Assembly (NCBI GenBank): GCA_030620935.1 | Contig: JAUXIP010000022.1 | Span: forward strand, 1 to 12,185 | Source: Deltaproteobacteria bacterium | GTDB taxonomy: Bacteria; Desulfobacterota_B; Binatia; UBA9968 | DNA length: 12,185 nucleotides | Direction: 5' to 3' | Part shown: one piece after another, positions 1 to 6,535 of the stretch | Numbering within the stretch: the stretch's first letter is position 1 | How the letters are laid out: each line of letters starts with the position of its first letter | Translations under genes and position numbers: made by a program | The notes under the pieces: generated by a model | What the model was told of the DNA's origin: nothing | Database searches by the model: none | What the model saw: the letters and a program-made list of their open reading frames with translations, nothing else

Positions 1-1
1 A

Positions 2-1438
2 ACCAACTCCCTGATTATCTTCGGCACGGCACAGGAGTACCAGAATATCAAGGAGGTACTCAAAAAGTTGGACCTCGTTCCGCGCCAGGTTCTAATGGAG
101 GTTCTTGTGGCGGAGGTATCACTTACCGACGAACTCGAATTTGGAGTGGATTTCGCATTCAGGAAAGGAGGTGTTGGTCCCGGTTCCGGTGATGACGACG
201 TTCTCCCGACCCTTTTAAGGAAAGGAGGGGTCTTATTTGGTGGCACTGTAGGTGGTCTGACCTCAGTCATTACCTCCGGCGATGACTTTCGCTCGATCAT
301 CAGAGCCCTGATGGCAGATGCCAAAGTCAAGGTGTTATCGCATCCGTCCATCCTGGCGGTAGATGGCAAGCCTGCGCGCATCCAGGTCGGCAGCGAACAG
401 CCCGTAGCCACGGGGACAGTGGTTGCGGAAACAGCTCAAACGAGTACCACCATCCAGTTTCGGAATGTTGGTAGGATCCTGACCATTATTCCCCAGGTAA
501 ACTCCAAGGGCCTGGTCCATCTTCAGGTCAAGGTGGAAGTCAGTGAGCGAGGCGATGTGGTTATAATAGGGCAGGATGAGTTTGAATCCTTTGACACCCG
601 GGACGCAGAAACCACTGCCGTGGTTCAGGACGGAGATACCCTTGCCATCGGCGGGATCATTACGGAGAGGAAGAGCCGTGGTCGCACCGGAATTCCTTAT
701 CTTATGGATATCCCTGTTCTGGGCCGTTTCTTCGGTGTGACAAGGGATAGCATTGACCGGACAGAGCTTGTTATCCTAATCACCCCTCACGTGATCCGTA
801 ACCGAGAAGAGGCTAATACCGTGACCGAGGAGTTCATAGAAAAACTCTCGACGGTTAAAAGAGAGCTGGAGAGGATGAGGAGAGAGACGCCGCGCCCGCC
901 GGTTGAGGAGACGATGCCGGAAGGGAAGCTGGAAAAGGAAGCTGCTCCTCTTCAAGAATCTCTCCCGGTTCCAGAGCCCCAGTCCGGAAAGAGCACCGAG
1001 GACCAGCCGACTTCCCACGGCATTTCGAACGATCCTACCTCCGTTCCCGCGCAGAAGATCAAGCATGATTTACCGAGCAACGGGATCGAGCGAATAGAAA
1101 ATCCGGTACGACGAGAAAAAAGAGGGATTAATGCCGATGCCGTCCAGGAGAAACCGATACTTACGCTGGCATCTAGAGGTGAGGTTGGGAGCAAAGCAAG
1201 TCAGACTCTATGGTCCGTTCAAGTCAGTGCTTTTGCGGGCGAAAGTTCTTCAGGAGAGCTGGTTAAAAAACTGCGGGAACGAGGGTATGATGCCTATGCG
1301 GTCAGGGCCGACGTCAAAGGACGGACTTGGTATCGTGTCCGTGTCGGCCCCTTAGCTACGCGAGCGGAAGCCACGATATTGCGAAAAACCTTGACCAAAG
1401 AAGAAAAGTATACCGACGCGTTTATTTCCTCCCGTTAG
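2..1438 (+). CDS. Secretin (GspD/PilQ-type) with C-terminal SPOR domain, 5' end missing
   Basis: Outer-membrane secretin, the ring-shaped channel of type II secretion or type IV pilus systems. The reading frame is open from base 2, so the start lies upstream; the first visible residues (TNSLIIFGTAQEYQNIKEVL) match the end of a secretin N-domain. The secretin core spans about 320-800, from 'VLSHPSILAVDGKPARIQVG' to the 'IPYLMDIPVLGRFFG' signature and 'TELVILITPHVI'. A polar, proline- and glutamate-rich linker of about 130 residues follows (about 810-1200), probably disordered. The last 77 residues (from about 1205) form a SPOR-type domain: 'WSVQVSAF', 'LVKKLRERGYDAYAV', 'WYRVRVGPLATRAEA'. Secretins normally end in a short pilotin-binding S-domain, so the SPOR tail is unusual and suggests anchoring to peptidoglycan (inference). 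The gene ends in TAG and the next gene is unrelated, so it may be the last of its operon. Secretin identity is strong; which secretion system it serves is unknown. Confidence 0.9.
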   Translation, partial: TNSLIIFGTAQEYQNIKEVLKKLDLVPRQVLMEVLVAEVSLTDELEFGVDFAFRKGGVGPGSGDDDVLPTLLRKGGVLFGGTVGGLTSVITSGDDFRSIIRALMADAKVKVLSHPSILAVDGKPARIQVGSEQPVATGTVVAETAQTSTTIQFRNVGRILTIIPQVNSKGLVHLQVKVEVSERGDVVIIGQDEFESFDTRDAETTAVVQDGDTLAIGGIITERKSRGRTGIPYLMDIPVLGRFFGVTRDSIDRTELVILITPHVIRNREEANTVTEEFIEKLSTVKRELERMRRETPRPPVEETMPEGKLEKEAAPLQESLPVPEPQSGKSTEDQPTSHGISNDPTSVPAQKIKHDLPSNGIERIENPVRREKRGINADAVQEKPILTLASRGEVGSKASQTLWSVQVSAFAGESSSGELVKKLRERGYDAYAVRADVKGRTWYRVRVGPLATRAEATILRKTLTKEEKYTDAFISSR

Positions 1439-1482
1439 ATCTGCGTCTTCCCTTCGCTGCTTTGTAATTCGTGCCTGTTGAA

Positions 1483-1618
1483 GTAGTCAGCTGTCAGTAA
1501 TCAGCGGTCTCTGCCTGAGGCAGATCAGCCCTCGCCACAATGCTTTGGCGAGTCCGTCCGAAGCCCTGTGGCGGATCTGGCTGAAGCTACTCCGCTGAAA
1601 GCTGAAGGCTGATTGCTA
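1483..1618. repeat. Nested-palindrome intergenic repeat, MITE-like
   Basis: The 238-bp gap between the secretin and the yqeB-like gene holds nested inverted repeats. The outer arms (about 1483-1506 and 1592-1618) are imperfectly complementary and built from 'cagctgtcagtaatcagcgg' against 'ccgctgaaagctgaaggctg'. Inside are CGCCACA at 1533-1539 against TGTGGCG at 1567-1573, and CTCGCCA at 1531-1537 against TGGCGAG at 1546-1552. These alternative pairings overlap. No coding frame is evident. It looks like a small dispersed palindromic repeat. It may also end transcription, although no T-run follows. Confidence 0.5.
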
Positions 1619-1676
1619 TGTAGTTTGAACTGTCTCTGGGTGTCAGAGTAAAAAGTTAACCTCAGTCAGGCCTTGG

Positions 1677-2519
1677 GTGAACCGGAGAATCCGAGTGGCT
1701 CTAAGCTTAGACGAACTCAAAGTGCTCGTCAGGGGTGGTGGGGAGATGGCAAGCGGCATCGCTCATCGGCTCCATCACTGCCACATGAAGGTTTTTATTA
1801 CCGAGCAGGCAAGGCCGACGACGGTGCGTCGTGCGGTTGCCTTCGCCGAGGCCGTTTACCAGGGCAGTCAGGTGGTGGAGGGGCTTCGCGCGGTGAGGAT
1901 TTCTCGTCCGGAGGAGGCACACGAAGTCTGGGCGCAAGACTGCATTCCCCTTTTCGTCGATCCGGAGGCCGCGGCCAGGGAGGTCATACAACCCCAGGTG
2001 GTCGTAGATGCCATTATGGACAAGAGAAGCGCCGGAACCGATCAGTCCTACGCTCCGCTGGTCATCGGGGTGGGGCCCGGTTTCACTGTTGGAAAAAATG
2101 TCCACGCCGTGGTCGAGAGCAACCGGGGATATAATCTGGGGCGGGTTTTTTGGGACGGGCGGGCTGAAGAATATACCGGAAGTCCGGCCCCTGTGAGCGG
2201 ATATACGGATGAAAGAGTTCTACGGACGCCGCAAAGGGGCACTTTCCATGCCCTGCGTGAAATCGGCGATCTCGTGAATCCGGGGGAAGTGGTGGCCGAG
2301 GTGCATGACCGTCCTATTCAGGCACAAATTAAGGGCATGATTCGAGGATTACTCAGAGACGGGGTTGCGGTAGAGAAGGGGATGAAAGCGGGAGACATTG
2401 ATCCCCGGGCGCAAAGGGAGTATTGTTATCTGATTTCCGATAAGGCCAGAGCCATCGCTGGTGGAGTGCTGGAGGCCATTCTTCATTCCGTGGGGGACGT
2501 TCAGCATTCTTCCGCTTGA
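1677..2519 (+). CDS. yqeB: YqeB-family selenium-dependent molybdenum hydroxylase accessory protein
   Basis: This 280-aa protein matches the YqeB/EF2563 family, which co-occurs with selenium-dependent molybdenum hydroxylases and is thought to help mature their active site; its biochemical step is not established. Visible family features are a Rossmann-like glycine loop (VRGGGEMASGIAHRL, residues 18-32), 'TEQARPTTVRRAVAFAEAVY' (42-61), DAIMDKR (111-117), 'IGVGPGFTVGKNVHAVVE' (130-147), 'GMKAGDIDPR' (235-244) and 'SDKARAIAGGVLEAI' near the end. The GTG start at 1677 has no clear Shine-Dalgarno sequence. Starting at GTG 1695 would keep all motifs. The stop overlaps a possible TTG start of the coxD-like gene by 4 bases, and the coxDE/xdhC genes follow, which supports a shared role in molybdoenzyme maturation. 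Confidence 0.85.
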   Translation: MNRRIRVALSLDELKVLVRGGGEMASGIAHRLHHCHMKVFITEQARPTTVRRAVAFAEAVYQGSQVVEGLRAVRISRPEEAHEVWAQDCIPLFVDPEAAAREVIQPQVVVDAIMDKRSAGTDQSYAPLVIGVGPGFTVGKNVHAVVESNRGYNLGRVFWDGRAEEYTGSPAPVSGYTDERVLRTPQRGTFHALREIGDLVNPGEVVAEVHDRPIQAQIKGMIRGLLRDGVAVEKGMKAGDIDPRAQREYCYLISDKARAIAGGVLEAILHSVGDVQHSSA

Positions 2520-3475
2520 AGTCAACTCATTCTATACCCCAACTGAGGGCAACAGTGAAGCCAAATATACTTAGCATCGAGAAAATTCAAGAGGCGTTAA
2601 GGAAAGAGAATTATATTTGCGAACGGTCGCTGGCCACCGTGGTTTATCTTGCGATTACGATGGGGAAGCCGGTTCTGCTGGAGGGAGAAGCAGGAGTCGG
2701 CAAAACCGAGGTGGCGAAGGTCCTGGCCAATATCATGGGGACGCGATTGATCCGCCTTCAGTGCTATGAGGGGCTGGATGTCAACACGGCTCTTTATGAG
2801 TGGAACTATCCCAAGCAGATGCTCCGGATCAAGTTGGAAGAGGTGCAGCACGGTGACCGCGGAACCGTGGAGGCGGAGATCTTCACCGAAGAGTATCTGG
2901 TCAAAAGGCCTTTGCTAGAAGCTATTCAGAGCGACGGCTCGACGCCGCCGGTTCTCCTGATCGATGAGATTGATCGGGCGGATATGGAATTCGAGGCCTT
3001 TTTGCTGGAGGTGCTTTCCGATTTTCAGATCAGCATTCCCGAGATCGGTACGATCCGCGCGAAACTTCGACCTTATGTTGTTCTGACTTCCAACCGGACA
3101 CGGGAGATTCACGACGCCCTGAAACGGCGTTGTTTGTATCATTGGATCGACTACCCCACCTTTGACAAAGAATACGAGATCCTGATGACGAAATTCCCCA
3201 AGATCCAAACCCACCTCGCGCGGCAAATTTGCTCCTTTATGCAGCGGGTGCGTCAGATGAATTTTTACAAGCGCCCCGGAGTCGCGGAAACATTGGATTG
3301 GGCCTCTGCTCTCATGGCGATGAATCGTCACGAGCTGGGCGAGAAGACCGTGCAGGAAACCATGGGATGCGTTTTCAAATATCGCGAGGATTTTCACCGC
3401 TTGCAGGAGGAATTGACGGCGAAAAGGCTGGAGCTGGATGCGGCGCCGGCGGAATCTTCGGGCCTCCAGGAGTAA
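2516..3475 (+). CDS. coxD: MoxR/CoxD-like AAA+ ATPase
   Basis: MoxR-type AAA+ ATPase of the CoxD group, 319 aa from the first possible start. In CO dehydrogenase bacteria CoxD is a chaperone-like ATPase needed to sulfurate the molybdenum site; by family this one should remodel a molybdenum hydroxylase together with its VWA partner. Walker A is GEAGVGKT (57-64), Walker B LLIDEID (147-153), sensor-1 TSN (191-193), and a putative arginine-finger pair lies in ALKRRC (201-206). The stretches 'LQCYEGLDVNTALYEWNYP' and 'SDFQISIPEIGTIRA' are typical of this subfamily. TTG at 2516 overlaps the yqeB stop. GTG at 2555 is an attractive alternative because GAGGG lies 6 bases upstream of it, which would remove 13 poorly conserved residues. 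The C-terminal 20-30 residues are a charged helix. The VWA gene starts 8 bases after the stop, as is usual for MoxR-VWA pairs. Confidence 0.92.
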   Translation: MKSTHSIPQLRATVKPNILSIEKIQEALRKENYICERSLATVVYLAITMGKPVLLEGEAGVGKTEVAKVLANIMGTRLIRLQCYEGLDVNTALYEWNYPKQMLRIKLEEVQHGDRGTVEAEIFTEEYLVKRPLLEAIQSDGSTPPVLLIDEIDRADMEFEAFLLEVLSDFQISIPEIGTIRAKLRPYVVLTSNRTREIHDALKRRCLYHWIDYPTFDKEYEILMTKFPKIQTHLARQICSFMQRVRQMNFYKRPGVAETLDWASALMAMNRHELGEKTVQETMGCVFKYREDFHRLQEELTAKRLELDAAPAESSGLQE

Positions 3476-3483
3476 AGAGATCC

Positions 3484-4584
3484 ATGCAGGTCTCGGATGA
3501 AGCTATTTATGAAGCGGTCAAACACTTCGCCGCGGTTCGGGGCCAAGGAACCCTCACCAATCTAATGGCCTTCGGGCGGATTCTCAAGCAGCTTGGGATC
3601 AGTGTAGGTCTGGGGCAGGTCCTAGATGCCGGTCGCTCCCTGGAATTTGTAGACATCGGTAACAAGAACGATTTCTATACGCTCTTGCGTTGCAATTTCG
3701 TCACTGAGAGAGAGAAGATTCCGCTCTTTGATCGGGTCTTCGATCGTTTTTGGCAAAGCTCCGGCCCGGAGGATGCTTCGGCGGAGTTTTTAGAGATGCC
3801 GATGCCTCCGTCGGCAGAGAAGCGTAGAGAGCCGAGCGCAACCGAGGAGCTTTCGGAGAGCCTCGCCAACCTAACCTCGGATGCCGAAGAGGAGCAGAAC
3901 GAGAACGACGAGACCGTTCCGGTTCCCACCTATAGTCCTCACGAGTCCCTGAAGAGAAAGGACTTCAGCGAGTTGGACGTCGAGGAGAGCCGTGCCATCC
4001 GTCAGGCTATTCTGCTGATCGCCACTAAGATTGCGACGCAGGTCAGCCGTCGGAAAAAGCGCGGCCTCAAGGGAAAAGAGATCGATCCTCGCTGGACGAT
4101 GCGCAGGAACATCAAATATGGCGGGGATGTCGTCGACCTGGTATTGCGCAAACGGAGAATTAAGAAGACCCGAGTGGTCCTCCTCTGCGACGTCAGTGGC
4201 TCGATGGATTGCTACAGCCGTTTTTTGATCCAGTTCATGTTCGGTCTCCAGAATGAGCTCTGGGGTGTGGAGACCTTTGTCTTCAGCACTTCTTTGAGCC
4301 GTATTACCCATCTCATTCGCACCAAGGATATCGGCAGTGCGCTGGACAGCATTTCCGATTCGGTTTTGGGATGGTCGGGGGGGACCAACATCGGGCAGTC
4401 TCTTGCCGCCTTTAACCTGGAGTTCGCTCCCAGCCTGGTGATGCATCGGACCGTCGTGGTCATTATCAGTGACGGATGGGACCGTGGGGACGTCGCTCTT
4501 ATGGAGCAGGAAATGAGAAAGCTCAAGAGGCGCTGCCGGAAAATTATATGGCTTAACCCTTTGCTTGCCAGCGAGAATTACTAG
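3484..4584 (+). CDS. coxE: CoxE-like VWA-domain protein, ended by a premature in-frame TAG
   Basis: VWA (von Willebrand A) partner of the AAA+ ATPase; CoxE is required for copper insertion in CO dehydrogenase, and related proteins act in maturation of other molybdenum hydroxylases. ATG 3484 is preceded by AGGAG (3468-3472) and a purine-rich stretch, 8 bases after the coxD stop. Residues 1-100 are helical, 110-150 form an acidic linker, and the VWA domain begins near 229. Its MIDAS metal site is intact: DVSGSM (236-241), T301 in 'WSGGTNIG', and D330 in 'ISDGWD'. The frame stops at TAG (4582-4584) after 'WLNPLLASENY', 366 aa. The same frame continues with sequence that looks like the conserved family C-terminus (see 4585-4698). 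The mature protein would thus lack its last 38 residues unless TAG is read through or is a sequencing error. The VWA core would still be complete. Confidence 0.88.
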   Translation: MQVSDEAIYEAVKHFAAVRGQGTLTNLMAFGRILKQLGISVGLGQVLDAGRSLEFVDIGNKNDFYTLLRCNFVTEREKIPLFDRVFDRFWQSSGPEDASAEFLEMPMPPSAEKRREPSATEELSESLANLTSDAEEEQNENDETVPVPTYSPHESLKRKDFSELDVEESRAIRQAILLIATKIATQVSRRKKRGLKGKEIDPRWTMRRNIKYGGDVVDLVLRKRRIKKTRVVLLCDVSGSMDCYSRFLIQFMFGLQNELWGVETFVFSTSLSRITHLIRTKDIGSALDSISDSVLGWSGGTNIGQSLAAFNLEFAPSLVMHRTVVVIISDGWDRGDVALMEQEMRKLKRRCRKIIWLNPLLASENY

Positions 4585-4698
4585 CCCTTATGTAAAGGCA
4601 TGCAGGCGGCGCTTCCTTACCTGGATCTATTTTTGTCGGTGCACAATCTCGACAGCCTGGTCCATTTGGGCCGAACACTTCAAAAGATGGTGGCTTGA
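4585..4698 (+). pseudogene. coxE: Severed C-terminal tail of the CoxE-like protein
   Basis: Directly after the TAG, in the same frame, 37 codons encode PLCKGMQAALPYLDLFLSVH followed by NLDSLVHLGRTLQKMVA, ending at TGA 4696-4698. This resembles the usual end of CoxE-like VWA proteins, where 'NPL...GY(E/Q)PLCRGM' leads into 'ALPYVD.FLPAHNLDSL' (recalled from the family). One base change, GAG or CAG to TAG, would explain it. The reading frame is kept with no further lesions, so the mutation is recent, is a sequencing error, or is suppressed. Confidence 0.8.
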
Positions 4699-5004
4699 AA
4701 AAATGCAAAAGTCAGGATTTGACCTTACAGATATTGTTGGAAGATCTGCTGCTCTAGCTGCTGCCTTCCCGTCATCCTGAGTGCAACGAAGGATCTCGTC
4801 TTCCGAGAGATTCTTCGGCCTGCGGCCTCAGAATGACAAGCGGCTTTGGTCCAACGTAACCTGACGTTGTCTGAAAAGTCGAATCTAAAGTTTTACATAT
4901 TAAAAACAGTTTCGAATTTCGGGCCTCGAGTCCCGAGTTAATCAAAAACTTAAAACTAGAAACTTAAATCTAGGAACTCTCAGAATTAGTTTTTGGAGAT
5001 TTAG
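4699..5004. other. 306-base intergenic region with no gene
   Basis: Between the coxE tail and the first xdhC gene there is no convincing coding frame. The left half contains the palindromic repeat at 4771-4837. The right half (about 4885-5000) is AT-rich, with short reiterated fragments such as 'aaacttaaaactagaaactt', typical of degraded dispersed repeats. The ribosome site TTTGGAG (4993-4999) serves the xdhC gene at 5005. A promoter for the xdhC-ribK-ubiX group may lie in the AT-rich part, but I cannot place a convincing -35/-10 pair. Confidence 0.5.
4771..4837. repeat. 67-bp palindromic intergenic repeat
   Basis: Terminal arms GTCATCCTGAG (4771-4781) and CTCAGAATGAC (4827-4837) pair at 10 of 11 positions. 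The inner arms GAAGGATCTC (4788-4797) and GAGATTCTTC (4807-4816) pair at 9 of 10. The whole unit can fold into one hairpin. This kind of 'GTCATtCTGAG...GAAGaATCTC' palindrome is, from memory, a common dispersed repeat in bacterial genomes; it may be transcribed between the coxE and xdhC genes. Confidence 0.65.
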
Positions 5005-5349
5005 ATGGATTCAATTTATCATCAGGTCAAGGAATTTTTAGACAAGGGCGAAACAGTGGCGGTCGCCACGATCGTCTCCACGCGCGGTTCGACTCCCCGA
5101 GAGGTTGGGGCCAAGATGGTTGTGACCACCTGGGGCGAAATTTTAGGAACGATCGGAGGGGGATGCGGTGAGGCTGATGTGCAGCGTGAAGCGATAGAAG
5201 TGATCCGGAGCCGCAAGCCCAGGATGGTGCGGGTGGATCTCCTGGACGATATCTCTTCGGACAGCCCTGCGGTTTGTGGGGGGATAATGAACGTCTTCAT
5301 CGATCCCTGGTGGGAGGGAAAAGACAAAGAGACATCCGAGAAAAAATGA
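5005..5349 (+). CDS. xdhC: XdhC/CoxI-type N-terminal domain protein
   Basis: This 114-aa protein corresponds to the N-terminal XdhC_CoxI domain alone; XdhC binds molybdenum cofactor, protects it and hands it, sulfurated, to xanthine dehydrogenase-like enzymes. Family motifs are intact: 'STRGSTPREVGAKM' (25-38), 'GTIGGGCGEADV' (48-59) and 'AVCGGIMNVFID' (89-100) with the conserved Cys91. ATG 5005 follows TTTGGAG by 5 bases. The usual C-terminal Rossmann domain is absent and is instead encoded by the next gene, which overlaps it by 4 bases (ATGA), so the two are probably made in a fixed ratio and act together. Confidence 0.9.
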   Translation: MDSIYHQVKEFLDKGETVAVATIVSTRGSTPREVGAKMVVTTWGEILGTIGGGCGEADVQREAIEVIRSRKPRMVRVDLLDDISSDSPAVCGGIMNVFIDPWWEGKDKETSEKK

Positions 5350-6119
5350 ACCGGTTGGCAGAGGAATTAGTTCGGATCACAGAGCAGAGGGCTTCGGCGG
5401 TTCTGGCAACCGTTGTTGAGGTTCAAGACAACGGATGGGTGGAGCCGGGGGAGAAATGGCTCATTTGCGACGGCACAATCACGTTGGGAACTATTCCTCA
5501 CGAAAAGCTTTTGCAGGCGGTTCTCAAAGAGGCGGACGCGCGGCTGCGGGAGGAAAGATCGAAGCTCGTGGCGCTGGAGATTCCGGCAGTAGGGGGCAAG
5601 GTCGAAGTCTTCTTCGAGGTCATGTCCTCTCCGCCCAGGCTGATCGTGGTGGGCGCGGGCCACATCGCCGTTCCTCTGGCCAAGTTCGCCAAGGGACTGG
5701 ATTTCCATGTGACGGTTATCGATGACCGTCTGCTCTTTGCCAATCGGGAGAGGTTTCCCGAGGCCGATGAGGTGCTCGTCGGCGACATGGCCGAGACGAT
5801 AAAGAGGTTGCCAATCACTTCGTCCACTTATATTGTTCTGGTGACCAGGGGCCATAAATATGACGAGCCCTGCCTGCGCGAGATCATTCACGGCCCGGCA
5901 AAATATATCGGGATGATCGGCAGCAGAAGGCGCGTGAAGGCCTGCTTTCAAAGATTCAGAGACGAGGAGAAGATCTCCGAAGAGGTGCTTCAAAGGGTCT
6001 ACGCTCCCATCGGTTTAGACATCAATACCGAGACGCCGGAGGAAATCTCCCTTTCCATCCTCGCGGAGATCGTCAAGGTGCGGCGAGGAGGAAAGGCCCA
6101 GTCCCTATCAGGTCATTGA
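5346..6119 (+). CDS. xdhC: XdhC family protein with Rossmann domain (CoxF-like)
   Basis: 257-aa second XdhC protein. The frame is open further upstream (to 5274), but ATG 5346, overlapping the previous stop as ATGA, is the sensible start. Residues 1-92 are a degenerate copy of the XdhC N-domain: 'ASAVLATVVEV' aligns with the family, but the GSTPR-type loop is lost and the usual Cys-Gly-Gly reads AVGGKVEVF (81-89), without the cysteine. Residues 98-248 are the XdhC C-terminal Rossmann domain: GAGHIA (103-108), DDR (126-128), 'TRGHKYDEPCL' (167-177), GMIGSRRRV (189-197) and 'YAPIGLDINTETPEEISLSI' (219-238). By family it helps insert and sulfurate the Mo cofactor, or, as CoxF, copper. It overlaps the riboflavin kinase gene by 4 bases (TTGA), coupling molybdenum maturation to flavin synthesis. 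Confidence 0.9.
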   Translation: MNRLAEELVRITEQRASAVLATVVEVQDNGWVEPGEKWLICDGTITLGTIPHEKLLQAVLKEADARLREERSKLVALEIPAVGGKVEVFFEVMSSPPRLIVVGAGHIAVPLAKFAKGLDFHVTVIDDRLLFANRERFPEADEVLVGDMAETIKRLPITSSTYIVLVTRGHKYDEPCLREIIHGPAKYIGMIGSRRRVKACFQRFRDEEKISEEVLQRVYAPIGLDINTETPEEISLSILAEIVKVRRGGKAQSLSGH

Positions 6120-6535
6120 CGTTGAGCAGGAAAATCATAGGGGTGATTTTCTCCGATAGGGGAGAGGGCGCATCATTCATGTTGTTGGACTGGGTTCAAA
6201 AAGTTTTGCAGGAATGCCTCGGCTTTATTCCCTATCCGGCGACACTGAACCTTCGGCCGGAGTCGCAAGCAGAGATCGATCTCTGGAGGGAGATTCGGCG
6301 AGAGGCAAAGGGCACGAAAATTTCTCCGGAGAAACCGGAATTTTGTCATGCCCGTCTCTTCCGAGTCGAGATTGGAAGAGCTTCCGGCGAGACGGAAAGA
6401 GTCAAAGGTGGAGTTATTCTGCCGGAGGTCCACGGCTATCCGGCGGACAAGATCGAGGTCGTAGCTCCGGTCCGGATCAAAGATGAGTTCGGAGTGCGTG
6501 ACGGAGACCGCCTCAGTTTGGAGTTTGTCGATTGA
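6116..6535 (+). CDS. ribK: CTP-dependent riboflavin kinase (archaeal type, DUF120)
   Basis: 139-aa protein matching the archaeal riboflavin kinase family (Methanocaldococcus MJ0056 type), which phosphorylates riboflavin to FMN using CTP rather than ATP. Seen here are the glycine loop 'DRGEGASFMLL' (14-24), 'LGFIPYPATLNLR' (35-47; usually PYPGTLNL, so Gly is replaced by Ala while the Thr-Leu-Asn stretch remains), and the C-terminal block 'GGVILPEVHGYPADKIEVVA' (98-117) then 'PVRIKDEFGVRDGD' (118-131). Length is normal for the family. Starts are TTG 6116 (overlapping the xdhC stop) or TTG 6122. Most bacteria make FMN with the unrelated ATP-using RibF, so this gene points to acquisition from archaea or a dedicated local FMN source. 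It overlaps the flavin prenyltransferase gene by 4 bases, so product and user of FMN are co-translated. Confidence 0.88.
   Translation: MTLSRKIIGVIFSDRGEGASFMLLDWVQKVLQECLGFIPYPATLNLRPESQAEIDLWREIRREAKGTKISPEKPEFCHARLFRVEIGRASGETERVKGGVILPEVHGYPADKIEVVAPVRIKDEFGVRDGDRLSLEFVD

Noticed and set aside
1673..2134. 153-codon plus-strand frame overlapping yqeB in another phase
   Set aside because: Gly/Arg/Ser-rich shadow of the yqeB frame, with no family resemblance.
3871..4446. 191-codon open frame on the minus strand opposite coxE
   Set aside because: It lies wholly opposite a well-conserved VWA gene, shows no recognisable motif, and has the composition expected of a shadow frame.
4582..4584. 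TAG read as pyrrolysine or general TAG reassignment
   Set aside because: Other genes here (secretin, ubiX, isomerase, wrbA, toxin) end in TAG at family-typical positions, and no pyl gene is visible. It is kept only as a minor option for coxE.
4565..4780. 71-codon frame over the coxE tail
   Set aside because: It is in a different phase from the conserved tail; the family-like sequence is in the coxE frame.
5367..5993. 208-codon minus-strand open frame opposite the second xdhC gene
   Set aside because: Opposite a clear XdhC Rossmann protein; His/Arg/Leu-rich composition without domains, so a shadow.
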